Shown: positions 52,335 through 63,739 of the stretch, in pieces | Position numbering within the stretch: position 1 is the stretch's first letter | Layout of the letters: every line of letters starts with the position of its first letter | Source: Hortaea werneckii | Lineage: Eukaryota > Ascomycota > Dothideomycetes > Mycosphaerellales > Teratosphaeriaceae | Direction: 5' to 3' | Length of the DNA stretch: 64,000 nt | NCBI GenBank assembly: GCA_037044905.1 | Contig: JBAOKB010000045.1 | Span: 124,001 to 188,000 of the forward strand | Program-made: the position numbers and the translations under genes | Notes under the pieces: model-generated | What the model was told of the DNA's origin: nothing | The model's database searches: none | The model's input: the letters and a program-made list of their open reading frames with translations, nothing else

Positions 52335-54439
52335 TTAGCGAATCTCAAGCGTTTGCTGACGCACCGTACCTCTTCCCTTACGCACTTTTTCGCTGATGCC
52401 GCCCCACATGAGTTCTGCGTCACGGATGTATGCGTCGCCAATCAGTCGATAGTGGTTGGCGGTAGGTCTCAGAATGAACGGCATCCTGCCGCCGTAAATC
52501 ACCGAGACCACATCACCAGGCTTATATACTATAGGCCCAAGCCCGATTCTGCCGGCAGCAGTAAGAAAAAGGCGGCGTCCGAAGCTGCCGGTCTTCGCAG
52601 CCCTCTCGTAATGTTCTGCGACTCCACATCTCGCCTGCTGTCTCAGGTCGCTCATACCAGATGTGTCCATTGACCCGTCTTGATAGTCTAGTCCCAAAGA
52701 TCGCAAGATGAAGGCGGCGCCGTCGCACATAGCTCTCTGATATAGGCGCTGGAGTTTAGGATCGGATCGTTTCGAAGGCAACGCCTCGGGGTTGAGGAAT
52801 CCGTCATACAGCACACAGCCAAGCTCGCCCATCATCAGCACAGCCAGGAATGCTTGCAGTAGGGGTTCCCCGTAGAAGTAGCCTATCTTGTAACCCTCCA
52901 GCATTGGACAGTCGAACAGCTGAGACCAGAGAAACTCGAGTTCCAGTCGTTCGTTGACTTCGACTTCGATGCGATCGCTGATCTTGACTATGTGGTCGAG
53001 ACAGTATCCTTCCACATACAGTTTGTTCGGCTCGGCGGAAGACATCCGTTTGTCGGATTGGAGAAGCCATTTTGAATCGGCTGTGAACAGTGGCATCGCT
53101 GCCGGAAACGAAGTGTTCTTCGGGCGAGACCAATCTGGGACCCAAGATGGCCAGTGTGAATTTGAGATTGTTTCTTCAGTATGCTGCACCTGTCCAAGTC
53201 TTCTGGAAATGTTAGGAAACCCCTACTGAATATCGGTGAGCGAAGAAGACTTACACGTCTGCCACTCGAGGCGCTTTCCGAAGCAAGAAGCGAGTCGTGT
53301 CCCGATATACCTCCATGAGCCCCTTATGATAGTCAATCTTAAGCAATCTGGGCTGCTGAGGTTCACCTGGGACCTGACTTGCAATGAAGCCGACCAGCCT
53401 GCGGATTAAGATCGTGCCAGTGGCGTCTGAGTTAGACTCTGGTGGTGTATATGCACCTACCGCGCCCTTGCTCTCGTCCGCGAAGCCCATCAAAGCGAAG
53501 ATCTTGTCCCTTGGGTCAGTAGCGTGGAAATTTCGCGTCGATATTAGGACCTTCTCTAAATTGCCGACTGAGCCTTCGATGGAGCTAAATGGCCGGCCGC
53601 CATACTTGTGACTGTTTAAATAATTAGGCGCTTATCTGATCTCAACGCTAGTCTTTCATGTTTGCTTACTTGGCGACCACTCCCCAGAACTCCAGAGGTT
53701 GGCTGGGCAGATAGCGCTCTCGGATGAGCATGGCGTATTGAGCGACGGAAACAAGCTCCGAGAAGGGCGCTTCGATGTCTTCGATTTTTATGACAGCTTC
53801 TTTGGAAGCAAAGACTTCCTGCACGCACCAGATGCGACTAAACCAGTCCCGATCGAACAACTCTGCGAGTTCGGTAGCCGCGAACAATGTCTCTGGCACT
53901 CGGCCAGCTCTTTCCTCGGCCGCTAAAGCTTTTACCACACTTTGACCCCAGAACGAAGCAAAATGATCTTCAGGCGATGGCTCAAGTAATGTTGACATGT
54001 GACCCAACCTCTTCGCCAGATGTAAAGCGTGGTCGACATTGCGTGAGCGCGGTCCAAGCCAAACAACAACTCTCTCCGCTCTAGTATAGATCTCTCGCAT
54101 TATCCGTACCTGCCGAGCGCGCTCATCATAGTCCTTCTGGTTGATGCACACTGCATCCACCCACAGGAAACGAGGCCTGTCAGGATAGCGCAGTGCGAAG
54201 AGGGCTTGTTCCAAATTGTGCTTGATGTGCAGGACACCAGAGTTACATCCGAGAGCCGTTCGACCGTCTCTTTGTCCCCATACGTATGAGAGGGCTTCGT
54301 AGGGTGGCGCATGGTCAAGAGCGAAGTTTTGGAGGCGGCAGCATAGGGGCGCCTCGTCATCACCGGGAAGTAAGGAGAGCAAACGGAAAGACTTGTTGTT
54401 GGCGTTGTCGAGAAGAGGAGAGTATTGATACTCTTCCAT
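52335..54439 (-). CDS. HET-domain (heterokaryon incompatibility) protein
   Basis: HET-domain proteins mediate non-self recognition and cell death on hyphal fusion, though most family members are uncharacterised. Three exons on the minus strand, 54439-53670, 53611-53255 and 53202-52335, sum to 1995 nt and give 664 aa. The HET domain occupies about residues 40-190, with PPYEALSYVWG, FLWVDAVCINQKDYDER and ERVVVWLGPRS. WFSRIWCVQEV and DPRDKIFALMGFA are further typical blocks. The C-terminal half has no recognised effector domain but ends with the VYGGRMPFILRP-type segment common in these proteins. The start at 54439 is the conserved-context ATG; the frame is open to 54502. No frame break is seen. 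Confidence 0.93.
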
Positions 54440-56595
54440 GCCGGTCCTCACGTATTTGTTGATCCGCGAGAGCGCAAAGCTACGACAGTACAAATTCCAC
54501 ACCAGTCATGGTTTCCGAGTGCCCAACGTAGCGGTCAGGCAATGCCAAGATTGCGGCGTTTGAGGCGCAATGTACATGTGCCTTATTGGACGGGTGGTCG
54601 CAGGGAGCCTCATGGTATGTATGGTACAATCTCATTGTTGCTGCCGCTACTAGCGCAGGTGCTTGCAGATTACTTGCGGAAGAAGTTGCACACATTCTTC
54701 ATCCTTCGCGAAGGCATCGGTAAGGTAGCAGATACATTTTAGATCCCTGCCCAGATTGTTCAGTCCTAGCAGGGCCTTTTCGTATGTTCCTGTGCCGCTT
54801 TTCTTTTCTTTATTTCTTTTCTCCTTGGCCTCCAAAGAGATTGACTTTCAAAGAATGATCGAGCGCAAGAAGCGTCAAGGTATCCGAATAATGGAGAGAA
54901 AGCCAGAAAATGAATTCGGAAAGCCGAACGGCCGTGGTTGTTCGTGTCTGCCACCTCATACCGCTCGTCAGGCTGTCTCGGAAATAGAATCACATTGCGG
55001 CTTTGGGAATGGATGATCATGCCCTAAGTGCCACCGCATCGAACATCGAGAGCGCCTTATCAGCTTACAGAATCTATACGCGTCATGCAGGAGCGAATAT
55101 GTACATGTCTTCGACAAACTGTGGCGTACGTCTTTCGATATCCATTTTGAGAATGCACAGAAGATCAAGGAACTACTCGCTGAGCTAGTCCTCGCAATAC
55201 CACCGCTGAGTTTGCTGTCACTTGTCAAGTGTGCACCGACATTGACGGTCAATGCATGAGACGAGTCCTCCGTTTCCAGGCGTGGTAAAAAAAAAAGATA
55301 GATGTATCTGACGCCGGAAGGCTGGCTGCATGTCTTCTGCAGCTGTAGCGAGCACTGGGCGGTGACCTCGCACGAAAAGTTCCGAAGCACCGGCATTCCT
55401 CGTCCCAAGTCTTCACCCTCCCAATCGCCGTCGACGTCTCGCCTGTTTAATTAATCGGACTTTCCTCCGCTCGCCTTGCGCTTCATCATACCAAAAAGCA
55501 TGCGCTACTGCCCTCAGTCCTCACTCCATTCATTCTCACCAAACCAGACATTATCTGATCGTCCTCAGTGGCCATGTTGCTGAGCAAAAGGATGCGTATC
55601 ACTACTGAACGGCCCCTCCGGCCAAAGCGACCCGCACGCCGTCAGCGGCTTGCGATAGCAGCCGCATCGGTCTTATTCTATGACCAACAACATTGCACGC
55701 CCTTCCCTTACATCCTGTTCCTATTATCGGAGTTTTACTTTTGGATGCAGTCAGCGCATCATGATCAAGTCCTCGGAAGCATGTTGTATTGATTTTCTCC
55801 TCTGCGGCCCGCTTCTTCTTGTCCCTTCGCACTTGTGCCACCCACCTATCGCCCGCCTCTGAAGATACGCGGTTGATACGGGTGGCGTTTGTTTCCACCC
55901 CGACGGCCGCTACTACATGCAAGGACAACTGAAGTCTGCACGTTTCTGGCGCTGAAATGTTCGAGTTTAAGCTCAAGCAAAGCGAAGAGGCTGGTCTGGA
56001 TTCTGGATGCTCGACTCCTTCCGCTAGCCTCGAGCTCCGGAGTCGAAGATCATCAGACTCCCGCGCGTAGTTGTGCAGCCCTGCGCATACGAGCAAAAGG
56101 ATCCTTGGCCACGGAAGGCGCCGTGTTACTATTCTGGTGCACATCTTTCGCCGCAAGGTATTATTATTCATGGGTCCTCTCGCAGATGTCAAGAACGAAT
56201 CCCCGGATTCTTAGTCCAGAGCTAGGTGTCAAGGGCTGATGACCTGCATGACACTATGCCTTGCTGACTCTACCTCGCCTACTATCTCCTATGCGGGATG
56301 ATCGCAACACCGGTCAACCTTTCTACCTGGCATGGAAGAGAATCATCACTCCGCAGCTCAGCAGCTTGGCGAACAGAGATGGCTTCTTTGGGCGCTGAAT
56401 GGCACGCTGCCAGGGCGCTATTGTTTTCTTTCTCCGAAGCCCTAGATCAGAGACCCATGCTGTTGACGGTCTTGCGGTCAGGTTCAGCTCCTCGTAAAGT
56501 GATGGTTTATAGAGCCAAGGTAAGCCGCAAGAAGTCTTTCTTTGACGCAGCGCTCTCATTTGAGCAAATATTGGCCGTCTCGACTGCCTATCAAG
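54440..56595. other. Long intergenic region
   Basis: About 2.2 kb lies between the divergent HET and laccase genes. The open frames are short and overlapping, with no domain or spliceable model. A/T-poor promoter sequence, an A-run at 55287-55297 and a TTAATTAAT stretch near 55446 are the only landmarks. Confidence 0.4.
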
Positions 56596-58808
56596 ATGAA
56601 GATCTTCTCATTTCTTGCAATTCTTTGCGTTGGTAGCAATACCTTGGTCGAGGCGTTGCCAGGCCATTTGGAAGGTCGTGCAACCACATCGCCCTCGACC
56701 AAGAAGACGACATCCACAAGTAGTGTCAAGACCTCCACTAAGATATCAACAACCACAACCGCCAAGACGAGCTCCTCAACGTCAAGCAAGGCTACGACGA
56801 GCTTAACATCGTTGACAAGCTCGACGTCCACCAAAACCAGCTCTGCTGCGACTAGCACTCGGACGGCAGATAGTTCTTGCAAGAACACGGCTTTCACAAG
56901 ACAGTGCTGGGGAAACGGATTCAGCATTGCAGCAGATTTCGACAACAAGTGGCCAGTGACGGGCAAGACGAGGTATTACGATCTAACGTTCACAAATGGC
57001 ACAGGGAGTCCTGATGGCGGTCCGTCAAGGCCTCTTTTCCTCATCAACGGACAATTTCCAGGGCCTACGATCTATGCAGACTGGGGCGATACGGTGCAGG
57101 TTACGGTGCATAATGAGCTGGAAGCCAATGGCACTGGCGTAGGTCAAATACCTTTCTGAAGCCGAGACAAGATACAAGAGCTAACTCCCGTCGGTCTCTT
57201 TCAGATTCATTGGCATGGCATCAGGCAGAAAAACTCAAATACCGAGGATGGCGTGCCTGGCATAACCGAATGCCCTCTTGCTCCGGGAGACACAAAAGTG
57301 TACACTTTCACAGCTACCCAGTACGGGACGAGCTGGTACCATTCCCACTGGAGCAGTCAATACGGTGACGGGAATCTTAGGCGCTATGGTCATCAACGGC
57401 CCTGCCACGGCCAATTACGATTTCGATTTAGGACCTCTGATGGTTATGGACTGGTACTATACGCCGGCTGCTACTCTGGCGTGGCGAAGTGCTCATATTG
57501 GAGGCAGGCCTGCAACGGCTGACAATGCTCTGATTAATGGTACCAACAAAAGCCCTAGCGGGAGCACTGGGAAGTACCATTCCATGACAGCTACCAAGGG
57601 CAAGAAGTACCGCCTTCGAATCATTAACGTGAGTTTATGTCCATCAATGTCTTCCAGATCTTATGTTGATACATTTTCGCAGACTTCGGTTGACAACCAC
57701 TTTATGGTATCCCTGGACAATCATCCGTTTCAGGTCATCACTTCCGACTTCGTTCCTATCAAGCCTTACTACGCCGATTGGATCTTCTTGGGTATTGGAC
57801 AGCGGTATGACGTGGTCATCAACGCGAATCAGACATCCGGCAACTGTAAGCAATATGGCTTTTGATCGTGGTTCAAACGTACTGAAATCCGCTCAGATTG
57901 GTTCCGTGCACTCGTTCCTGGCGGTTGTGGTACCAATGCGAACACTGTAAGACATTATGCATGTATCAAATTGCGGCGCTTTATGCTGACCCTTGGCTGT
58001 TCTAGGATATCAAATCAATCTTTCATTACGCCGATGCAGCTATCGGTGACCCGACTAGTTCCGCTAAGAGCGTAACCCCACGCTGCACTGACGAGAAAGG
58101 ACTTCAGCCATACTGGGATAGCTTCGTCCCCGAAGGCCCACTGGCTAACGGCGCAGAGCTCAATGTCTCCATCCAAGTCGGATTGGACTTCGATGGATCG
58201 ACGCTCGTGAAGTGGGGTGTCAACTTCAGTGCCTTAAGCGTGGTTTGGGATTACCCGATCCTCCAACAAGTCATCGATGGCAACGAGACTTATCCATCAA
58301 ACGCCAACCTCATCGAGCTGTCGAAACCTGGCGAATGGTATTACTGGATCATCCAAGAAGTCGCAGGAACAGCGCCGGTCAACGTCCCGCATCCGATCCA
58401 TCTCCACGGACACGACTTCTACATCTTGGGTACTGGTATTGGAGACTTCACGGACGACGACCTCCCCAACTTGGACTACAATAACCCAGCTCGTCGAGAC
58501 GTCGCTATGCTTGACGCTGGTGGCTGGCTCGTCATTGCCTTCCAGACTGACAACCCCGGCGCCTGGATTATGCACTGTCACATCGCCTGGCACGCCGGTG
58601 AAGGGCTCGCAGTACAGTTCTTAGAGACCAAAGATCAGATCCCGGGTATCCGTGCGCCAAGTACCGACTGGACTGAGACTTGTGCGAACTGGAAGACTTT
58701 CTATCCTGAGGATGCTACCTACCTCAGGGATTCCGGCGTAAGTTGCTTGAAGCTTGGTGTCATATTTCTGTCGTTTAACTAACACATCCATAGGATTCGG
58801 GCATCTAA
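56596..58808 (+). CDS. Ascomycete laccase (multicopper oxidase), with one apparent frame break
   Basis: This is a secreted four-copper phenol oxidase. Six exons: 56596-57138, 57205-57628, 57683-57845, 57897-57946, 58006-58737 and 58794-58808; about 641 aa. A signal peptide (MKIFSFLAILCVGSNTLVEA) is followed by an unusual Ser/Thr/Lys-rich spacer of about 70 residues before the first cupredoxin domain. All four copper motifs are present: GIHWHGIRQ, WYHSHWSSQYGDG, HPIHLHGHDF and HCHIAWHAGEGLAVQF. The last 15-nt exon adds DSGI, the C-terminal plug typical of ascomycete laccases. In exon 2 the frame slips after QYGDG: an extra A at 57373-57374 must be removed to read LGAMVINGPATANYDF. Exon 2 is 424 nt where 423 is expected. 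Confidence 0.9.
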
Positions 58809-59478
58809 TAAGTCTCGGTCGGCTTTCGTCTCATGTTCTGGTTGAACGGCTGCATAGCGAAGGGCTTCCTTTGGATCTTTTGGCCAAAATACTTGATGAC
58901 CGTTTATGCGAGGATATTAATGTCTTGTACTCAAAGTTTGGGCGCAGTGAACCTCTTCTACGGGTCGGTCCGGACGTTTATTGTCTTTTGTTCACTGTTT
59001 ATTCGCACGACCTGTGGTCCCTGAGTAGTATTGGGTCAACCTCTTGTTTAGTGGGCGCACAGCCTATACAGATAAACGTCGCTGGTCACCGCAAATTCAT
59101 AACGGATACTGACGATCTGATCTTCGTGTAAGTGAATGGCTTAGTAAAGTTAACGAACCTGCCGGGTGAAGGCGCGGTTTCCTTTTGGGGTCAGCCGAGC
59201 TGAGACTTATGCCTAAGGCACTAGAGCATGCGCCAAGTTCCGAGGTCGCGCTAACGCCTCACCTTTCCGGGGCTTCGCAACTTCAGTCTCTACGCGACAC
59301 CTTCCACCCCCAAACCATCAATTAAAGACAGAGATCGAGCTGCAGTAAGACCTGCAGCATCGTCGCCTCGTAATTCTGAGCTGGAATACCTGCGCGCAAG
59401 GCTTACCGCTCGCGAAAAGGGTCGCCAGGACCGGGAATCGCCCCCGAACGGCCTCCAACCCAGATCAAGGCCGTCAAG
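58809..59478. other. Intergenic spacer
   Basis: This is the laccase 3' flank and the promoter of the SR-protein gene. The open frame at 58754-59131 is not supported. No other feature is seen. Confidence 0.4.
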
Positions 59479-61231
59479 ATGTCTGCAGAACCTCCCGCAA
59501 GCGTCTCGAACACGCGCCTATACCTTGGTAACTTACCTAGAAACGGTACGCAATTTCTACCCTGGTCACTGGATGGATAGCGAGAGATTTGCCGCCTCGC
59601 GAATACGTGGACCCACGAGTCTGGCGCCCGCGCTTCACTTTCAGGACCGGCTAATGCTCTCTCCTCCCATTCTGTTCTTGCCTACGCGCGCAAACACATG
59701 CTTCTCTCACGGACCTGGAGCCGGAGCTGGCTGGCTGGCATAGCACAGGCCGCTTTGGATTTCTGGCATCGCTGACTGGACCGTGAACTAGCTACCAAGG
59801 CCGATGTTGAGAACCACTTCAACACCCATGGCACCGGTGAAATCACCGAGATCAAGCTCATGAATGGCTTCGGCTTTATTGAGTACAAGGATTCTATGGA
59901 TGCGCGCGATGTCGTTCCTGGTACGTGTCATATCCTGTCACCTCAGCTGTTCGCTTTTGCGAACGCGCTACTCAGCTTTCACACCTACTTTATTGAGCCA
60001 TGACGTTTCATCTGCTAACTCAGCCTGTAGCCTTCCGTACGTTAAACCCTACCCACACTCCGTACGCCGCAAGTTCGTGTTGGGCAGCAACACCTTGCTT
60101 GCGACGACTCTTTGCCGTGTGTGTCTCCGTGACATGCTTTCAACTGCTGACATTCATCGATGGCTAGATGGTTCCGAATTCATGGGAGAGCGTCTAGTAG
60201 TCCAATTCGCACGTGGTGGAAACCGTCCGCGTGATGGACACTTTGATCAGCCTCGCATGGCGCCTCGTCCGCGCCGCACCGTTCACAGGATGACCATCAC
60301 CGGTCTCCCGTTTGAGACCAGCTGGCAGGTGAGTGCTCGGTAATTTGGTGGTCAGAGGACGCAAGTAGACGTCTCCGGTCTCCGGCGTTGGCTCTGATCG
60401 GCCCAAGATCGACATCACAATATCTCATTGCGATTCCGATTAGAGGCATATGCAACAGCATGGACTGACCGTATCTTCTACAGGATCTCAAGGACTTTGC
60501 GCGCCAATCTGGTCTCGATGTGGTCTACAGCGAGGTCAACCGTGACCGTGACCCAAGCGGCACTGGAAAGGGTATGGTTCTACACGAGCCTCTATGTATT
60601 GGGACACCTGGGTTGACGTTTGACAGCTTCGTCGAGTATGAGACTGCCGCCGATCTTGCCGCCGCCGTCGAAAAGCTCGACAACCATGACTTTAAGGGCT
60701 CACAAGTCCGCTGCATTTCTGACGTAAGTCTTACTTGCCGAAGCATTGGTTGTAGATAGAGTTGTCCATGAGCATTCGTACTGACAAGCACAGCCTCAAA
60801 CGGACATTCCTCGTCCCCGCGAGCGCTTCCGGTCTCGTTCGCCCGGCTACCGTGGCCGCGGCTACGGTCCTCCTCCTATGGAAGACTACTACTACGACCG
60901 TCGTGGACCCCCTCGGGGCTACAGCCCTCGTCGCGACGATTACCGCCGCCGTACTCCGCCACCGCGGGGCTACTACGATGACCCGCGCGAGGACCGATAT
61001 GGCCCGCCGCGCGGTCGCCCGCCTATGGATGACTTCCCACCGCCTCCGCCACGTGGTCGCTACCCCGATGACCGCTACGGCCCACCACCACCTCGTGGCG
61101 CGTACCTAGATGATCCGTACATGAACGGCCATGGTAGAGAGCCATATGGGCGCCCGCCACTCAGCCCGCCGCCAAGGAGGGAAGGCCGGGGCTACGACCG
61201 GGGCGGATACGAGCCAAGGCCTTATTGGTGA
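59479..61231 (+). CDS. SR-type RNA-binding splicing factor (two RRMs, Arg/Gly/Pro-rich tail)
   Basis: This is a nuclear mRNA-binding protein like fission-yeast Srp2, about 328 aa. Exons: 59479-59545, 59792-59920, 60031-60036 (6 nt), 60168-60328, 60484-60571, 60627-60723 and 60794-61231. RRM1 has NTRLYLGNLPRN and LMNGFGFIEYKD; the micro-exon supplies part of VVPAFHGSEFMGERLVVQFARG. RRM2 begins RRTVHRMTITGLPFETSWQ. The C-terminal 130 residues carry RSRSPGYRGRGYG, many RGGP-like and DDYRRR units, and end EPRPYW. Between exons 5 and 6 the phase fails by one base: an additional G in the run at 60570-60572 would give GKGFVEYET; otherwise the 55-nt intron must be retained, adding in-frame residues. 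Seven exons in a short gene is unusual here. Confidence 0.88.
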
Positions 61232-61997
61232 ATAACACCCTTTCCTAATTATTTATGATGGTGTTGGGTGTCTTATTCACGTTGGTGCATTTACTGAACC
61301 TTTCTTGAAGAAACGATGCTCCACTACCGACGACCAACGTGCGAAACCTCTAAATCGACTCAAGGCGGCAAAAGTGCTTGGTTCAGGGGTGCTTGGAGAT
61401 CCATACAGGTGCCAGATACCTAGCAGGCGGAGCAAGATTGTTCAAAATGTTTGAAGTGGGGAGGCTGTGCTGAGTATACATAAAAATTATCCTTGCGTTT
61501 GCTTACTTTCTAGTTATTATTTTACAGCAATACGCTCAGTGACTGCCAGCGAAAGCCCTTCGCCGGTAGTAGACACTGAAGCAAATGTGTATCAATGAAA
61601 CAGTATTTGACGAGGATCTCAAGCACTTTCAGACACTCCCCTCCGCTCTGCCATTTGATACCGTCACCTTGACTGTACGAGAGAGTTGACTTTTTGGTGC
61701 GAACGATGATTAGCCCGTACGAGACTTCGTTGCCTGGAAGGAGGTCTTCATTGTTCATCGATTGCTAACCGTCATGCTTTCCGATGAGGTGGCCTTGGCT
61801 CGCGTCAAACGCACAGATGCCACGAGCTGGCAAGAGCGGTCCCCCGTGCCTTCCACATGTGAAAGCTCCGGTAAGTGCCGTTGGCTGCCTGAAGCTTAGA
61901 CTTCAAGCCTTCCTTCGTCAACACCACCTCAATCTGGACTTTACTTGCAAACACAAACAACTGAACCGCCGACAAACACACATTCCCCATTGACAAC
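61232..61997. other. Intergenic region
   Basis: This is the SR-gene 3' flank and the F-box promoter. On the minus strand the segments about 61810-62000 (ASKVQIEVVLTKEGLKSKLQ) and 61522-61758 look somewhat protein-like, but they are in different frames and match nothing I know, so no gene is called. Confidence 0.35.
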
Positions 61998-62849
61998 ATG
62001 GCGTGTCCGACGGGCAGGAAACGCTCAGCACCAGACTCCGAAGGGCTCGCCGTCACTACCGCAATCAAAGTAAGGACAGCCTGATCCCTGAGACAGAAGA
62101 CCACGAATGACCTGACCTGATTACAGAGACGCCGCCGCACCGACTTCGGCAACAGCTCCATGATCACACGCTCCCAAACCCTGAGCGCTGCTCGCAACGC
62201 GGTCCTGCACACCACCGAGCTCTTGGAGAATATCCTGTACTTCTTGCCGATGAAGGATCTGTTGTTCGCGCAGAGAGTGTGTACGGAGTGGCGCGAGCTT
62301 ATTCACCGGTCTGTACCGCTGCAGGAGGCGCTGTTTCTCCGGCCGAGGGAGTTGGGTGTTTACTGGAGACGCATCAAGAGCCTAGACATGCAATACAAGT
62401 TGGTGAAAATCAATAAGGAGGAGTTTTCGCGAGGTCAAAAGGGCGAGGTGTTCAAGGCAGCGATCCCGAACCCTTTGCTGTGCAAAATCGATGTGTTTGG
62501 AAAGAGTCGCGCCAAAAACGAACGCCCTCATAACGCGTGGTTTAAACATCGACCATCGGCCCTTTATCCTGAAGCATGCTGGCGTAATATGCTGATCGCA
62601 CAAGGGCCATCTTGTTTATTCGAGTACTATTTTGAGTATCAGCGCGAAGACCGCAAAGACCCGTGCTGGACGGATTGCAGAATAGAGAATATCATCTTTC
62701 CCGAGTGTGCGAAAGCAGGAAACGTCGTCGGGTTGGTTGAAGAGATCGAGGCTGAAGGTCACTTTGTGGAATGGGACGGTCATGTGTTGAGGTTTCCACG
62801 CCTCATGTTCACAACAGAAGAAGAGCTAGAAATAGACGTGGTGGGATAA
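61998..62849 (+). CDS. F-box-like protein, paralogue type B
   Basis: Exons 61998-62069 and 62127-62849 give 264 aa. The N-terminal 35 residues are basic (GRKRSAPDSE and an RRRRT cluster), suggesting nuclear targeting. The F-box-like region is VLHTTELLENILYFLPMKDLL followed by FAQRVCTEWRELIHRSVPL and QEALFLRPRELG. The rest is unrecognised, with a terminal acidic EEELEIDVVG. The pattern TTELLE-LPM-DLL and ALFLRP is shared with the F-box gene at 15388-16065. A substrate-adaptor role in an SCF ubiquitin ligase is the family expectation; no target is visible. The upstream ATG is preferred because its exon joins in frame through a GTAAGG donor. Confidence 0.78.
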
Positions 62850-63292
62850 GGGAAGCGACGTCGAGACGATAACTTGCGTTAAAATTTGGCAGAGATCACT
62901 GCGCAGATGAATTTCAAGCAGCCTCACTAAATGCTCACATAGTCGTTTGATACAGGGCTTGCCGACGATAATGTATTATACGACCTTTCTTCTCCACACT
63001 GCAATTGTGTATGGATGCGACTGATGGGTACTGGATGAGCTACCTGTTACAAGTATGTACATAGGTACGATATACCTACACAGTAGTCATCTTTTACATG
63101 GGGCTGCCCAGCTACATAGTAGAGTACATGCCCAGGTGTCGCGTGGTAGCTGTACACGCAACGTCATCGTGCATCATTTGTTGATCTTCCAGCTGGAGGC
63201 CAAGCTTGAAGCAGGGCTCGCCTTGGTCTTGTTTGCTGCGACCAACATCTAGCCAAAGACTGAAACAATCAATCATTAGCAGCAGTGCGAAA
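62850..63292. other. Intergenic spacer
   Basis: This is the F-box 3' flank and the promoter of the next small gene. No supported gene or repeat is seen. Confidence 0.4.
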
Positions 63293-63670
63293 ATGGAGTC
63301 AATGAAGGAAGCAATGAAGGGACAAGGCGGTATTATACAATGAAGTCAATTCAAGCAAGTAGCTTTACACTGACAAACAGCCTTCAGGCGGCTTGCAAGG
63401 CATCAGCACGGCGGTGGGCGAGACGATCGCTGGACAGTCAGATACACGCGGTGGTTCGCAAAAGAAAGCCGACGATGCCTCGTCGTCGATCGGCGAAATG
63501 GCAAACCCAAACAGTATGTCAGACCTCCTCTCCAGACCTCAACAATATGCGCTGACAATTATCCAGAGGGAGCTGCTACAACCGAGGGCACCAACATCAG
63601 CGCCTCTGACCAGATCCAGAATATGGGCAGTGGCTCTGCCGACCATCTCGGTCTCGGCTACAGAAAGTAG
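63293..63670 (+). CDS. Small hydrophilic hypothetical protein (88 aa)
   Basis: Three exons, 63293-63329, 63388-63513 and 63567-63670, give exactly 267 nt. The protein is rich in Gly, Ser, Ala, Gln and Lys with no cysteine or membrane segment: MESMKEAMKGQGG, then LQGISTAVGETIAGQ, SSSIGEMANPNKG and a C-terminal SADHLGLGYRK. Both introns have standard donors (GTATTA, GTATGT) and 53-58 nt lengths, and no single exon is long enough to stand alone, so this gene is easy to miss. The composition resembles small stress- or conidiation-associated hydrophilins, but this is inference. Its stop lies 69 bp from the stop of the convergent enoyl-CoA hydratase gene. Confidence 0.62.
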
Positions 63671-63739
63671 GGATATGGACTTCACGGCAAATATTAACGA
63701 AATTTCATGATCTTCGAACATCTTGTGTTATCGTCACAT

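Noticed and set aside
61522..62215. Possible minus-strand gene opposite F-box exon 1
   Set aside because: Two protein-like segments are in different frames with no clear junction and no recognised family; overlap with the better supported F-box gene argues against it.
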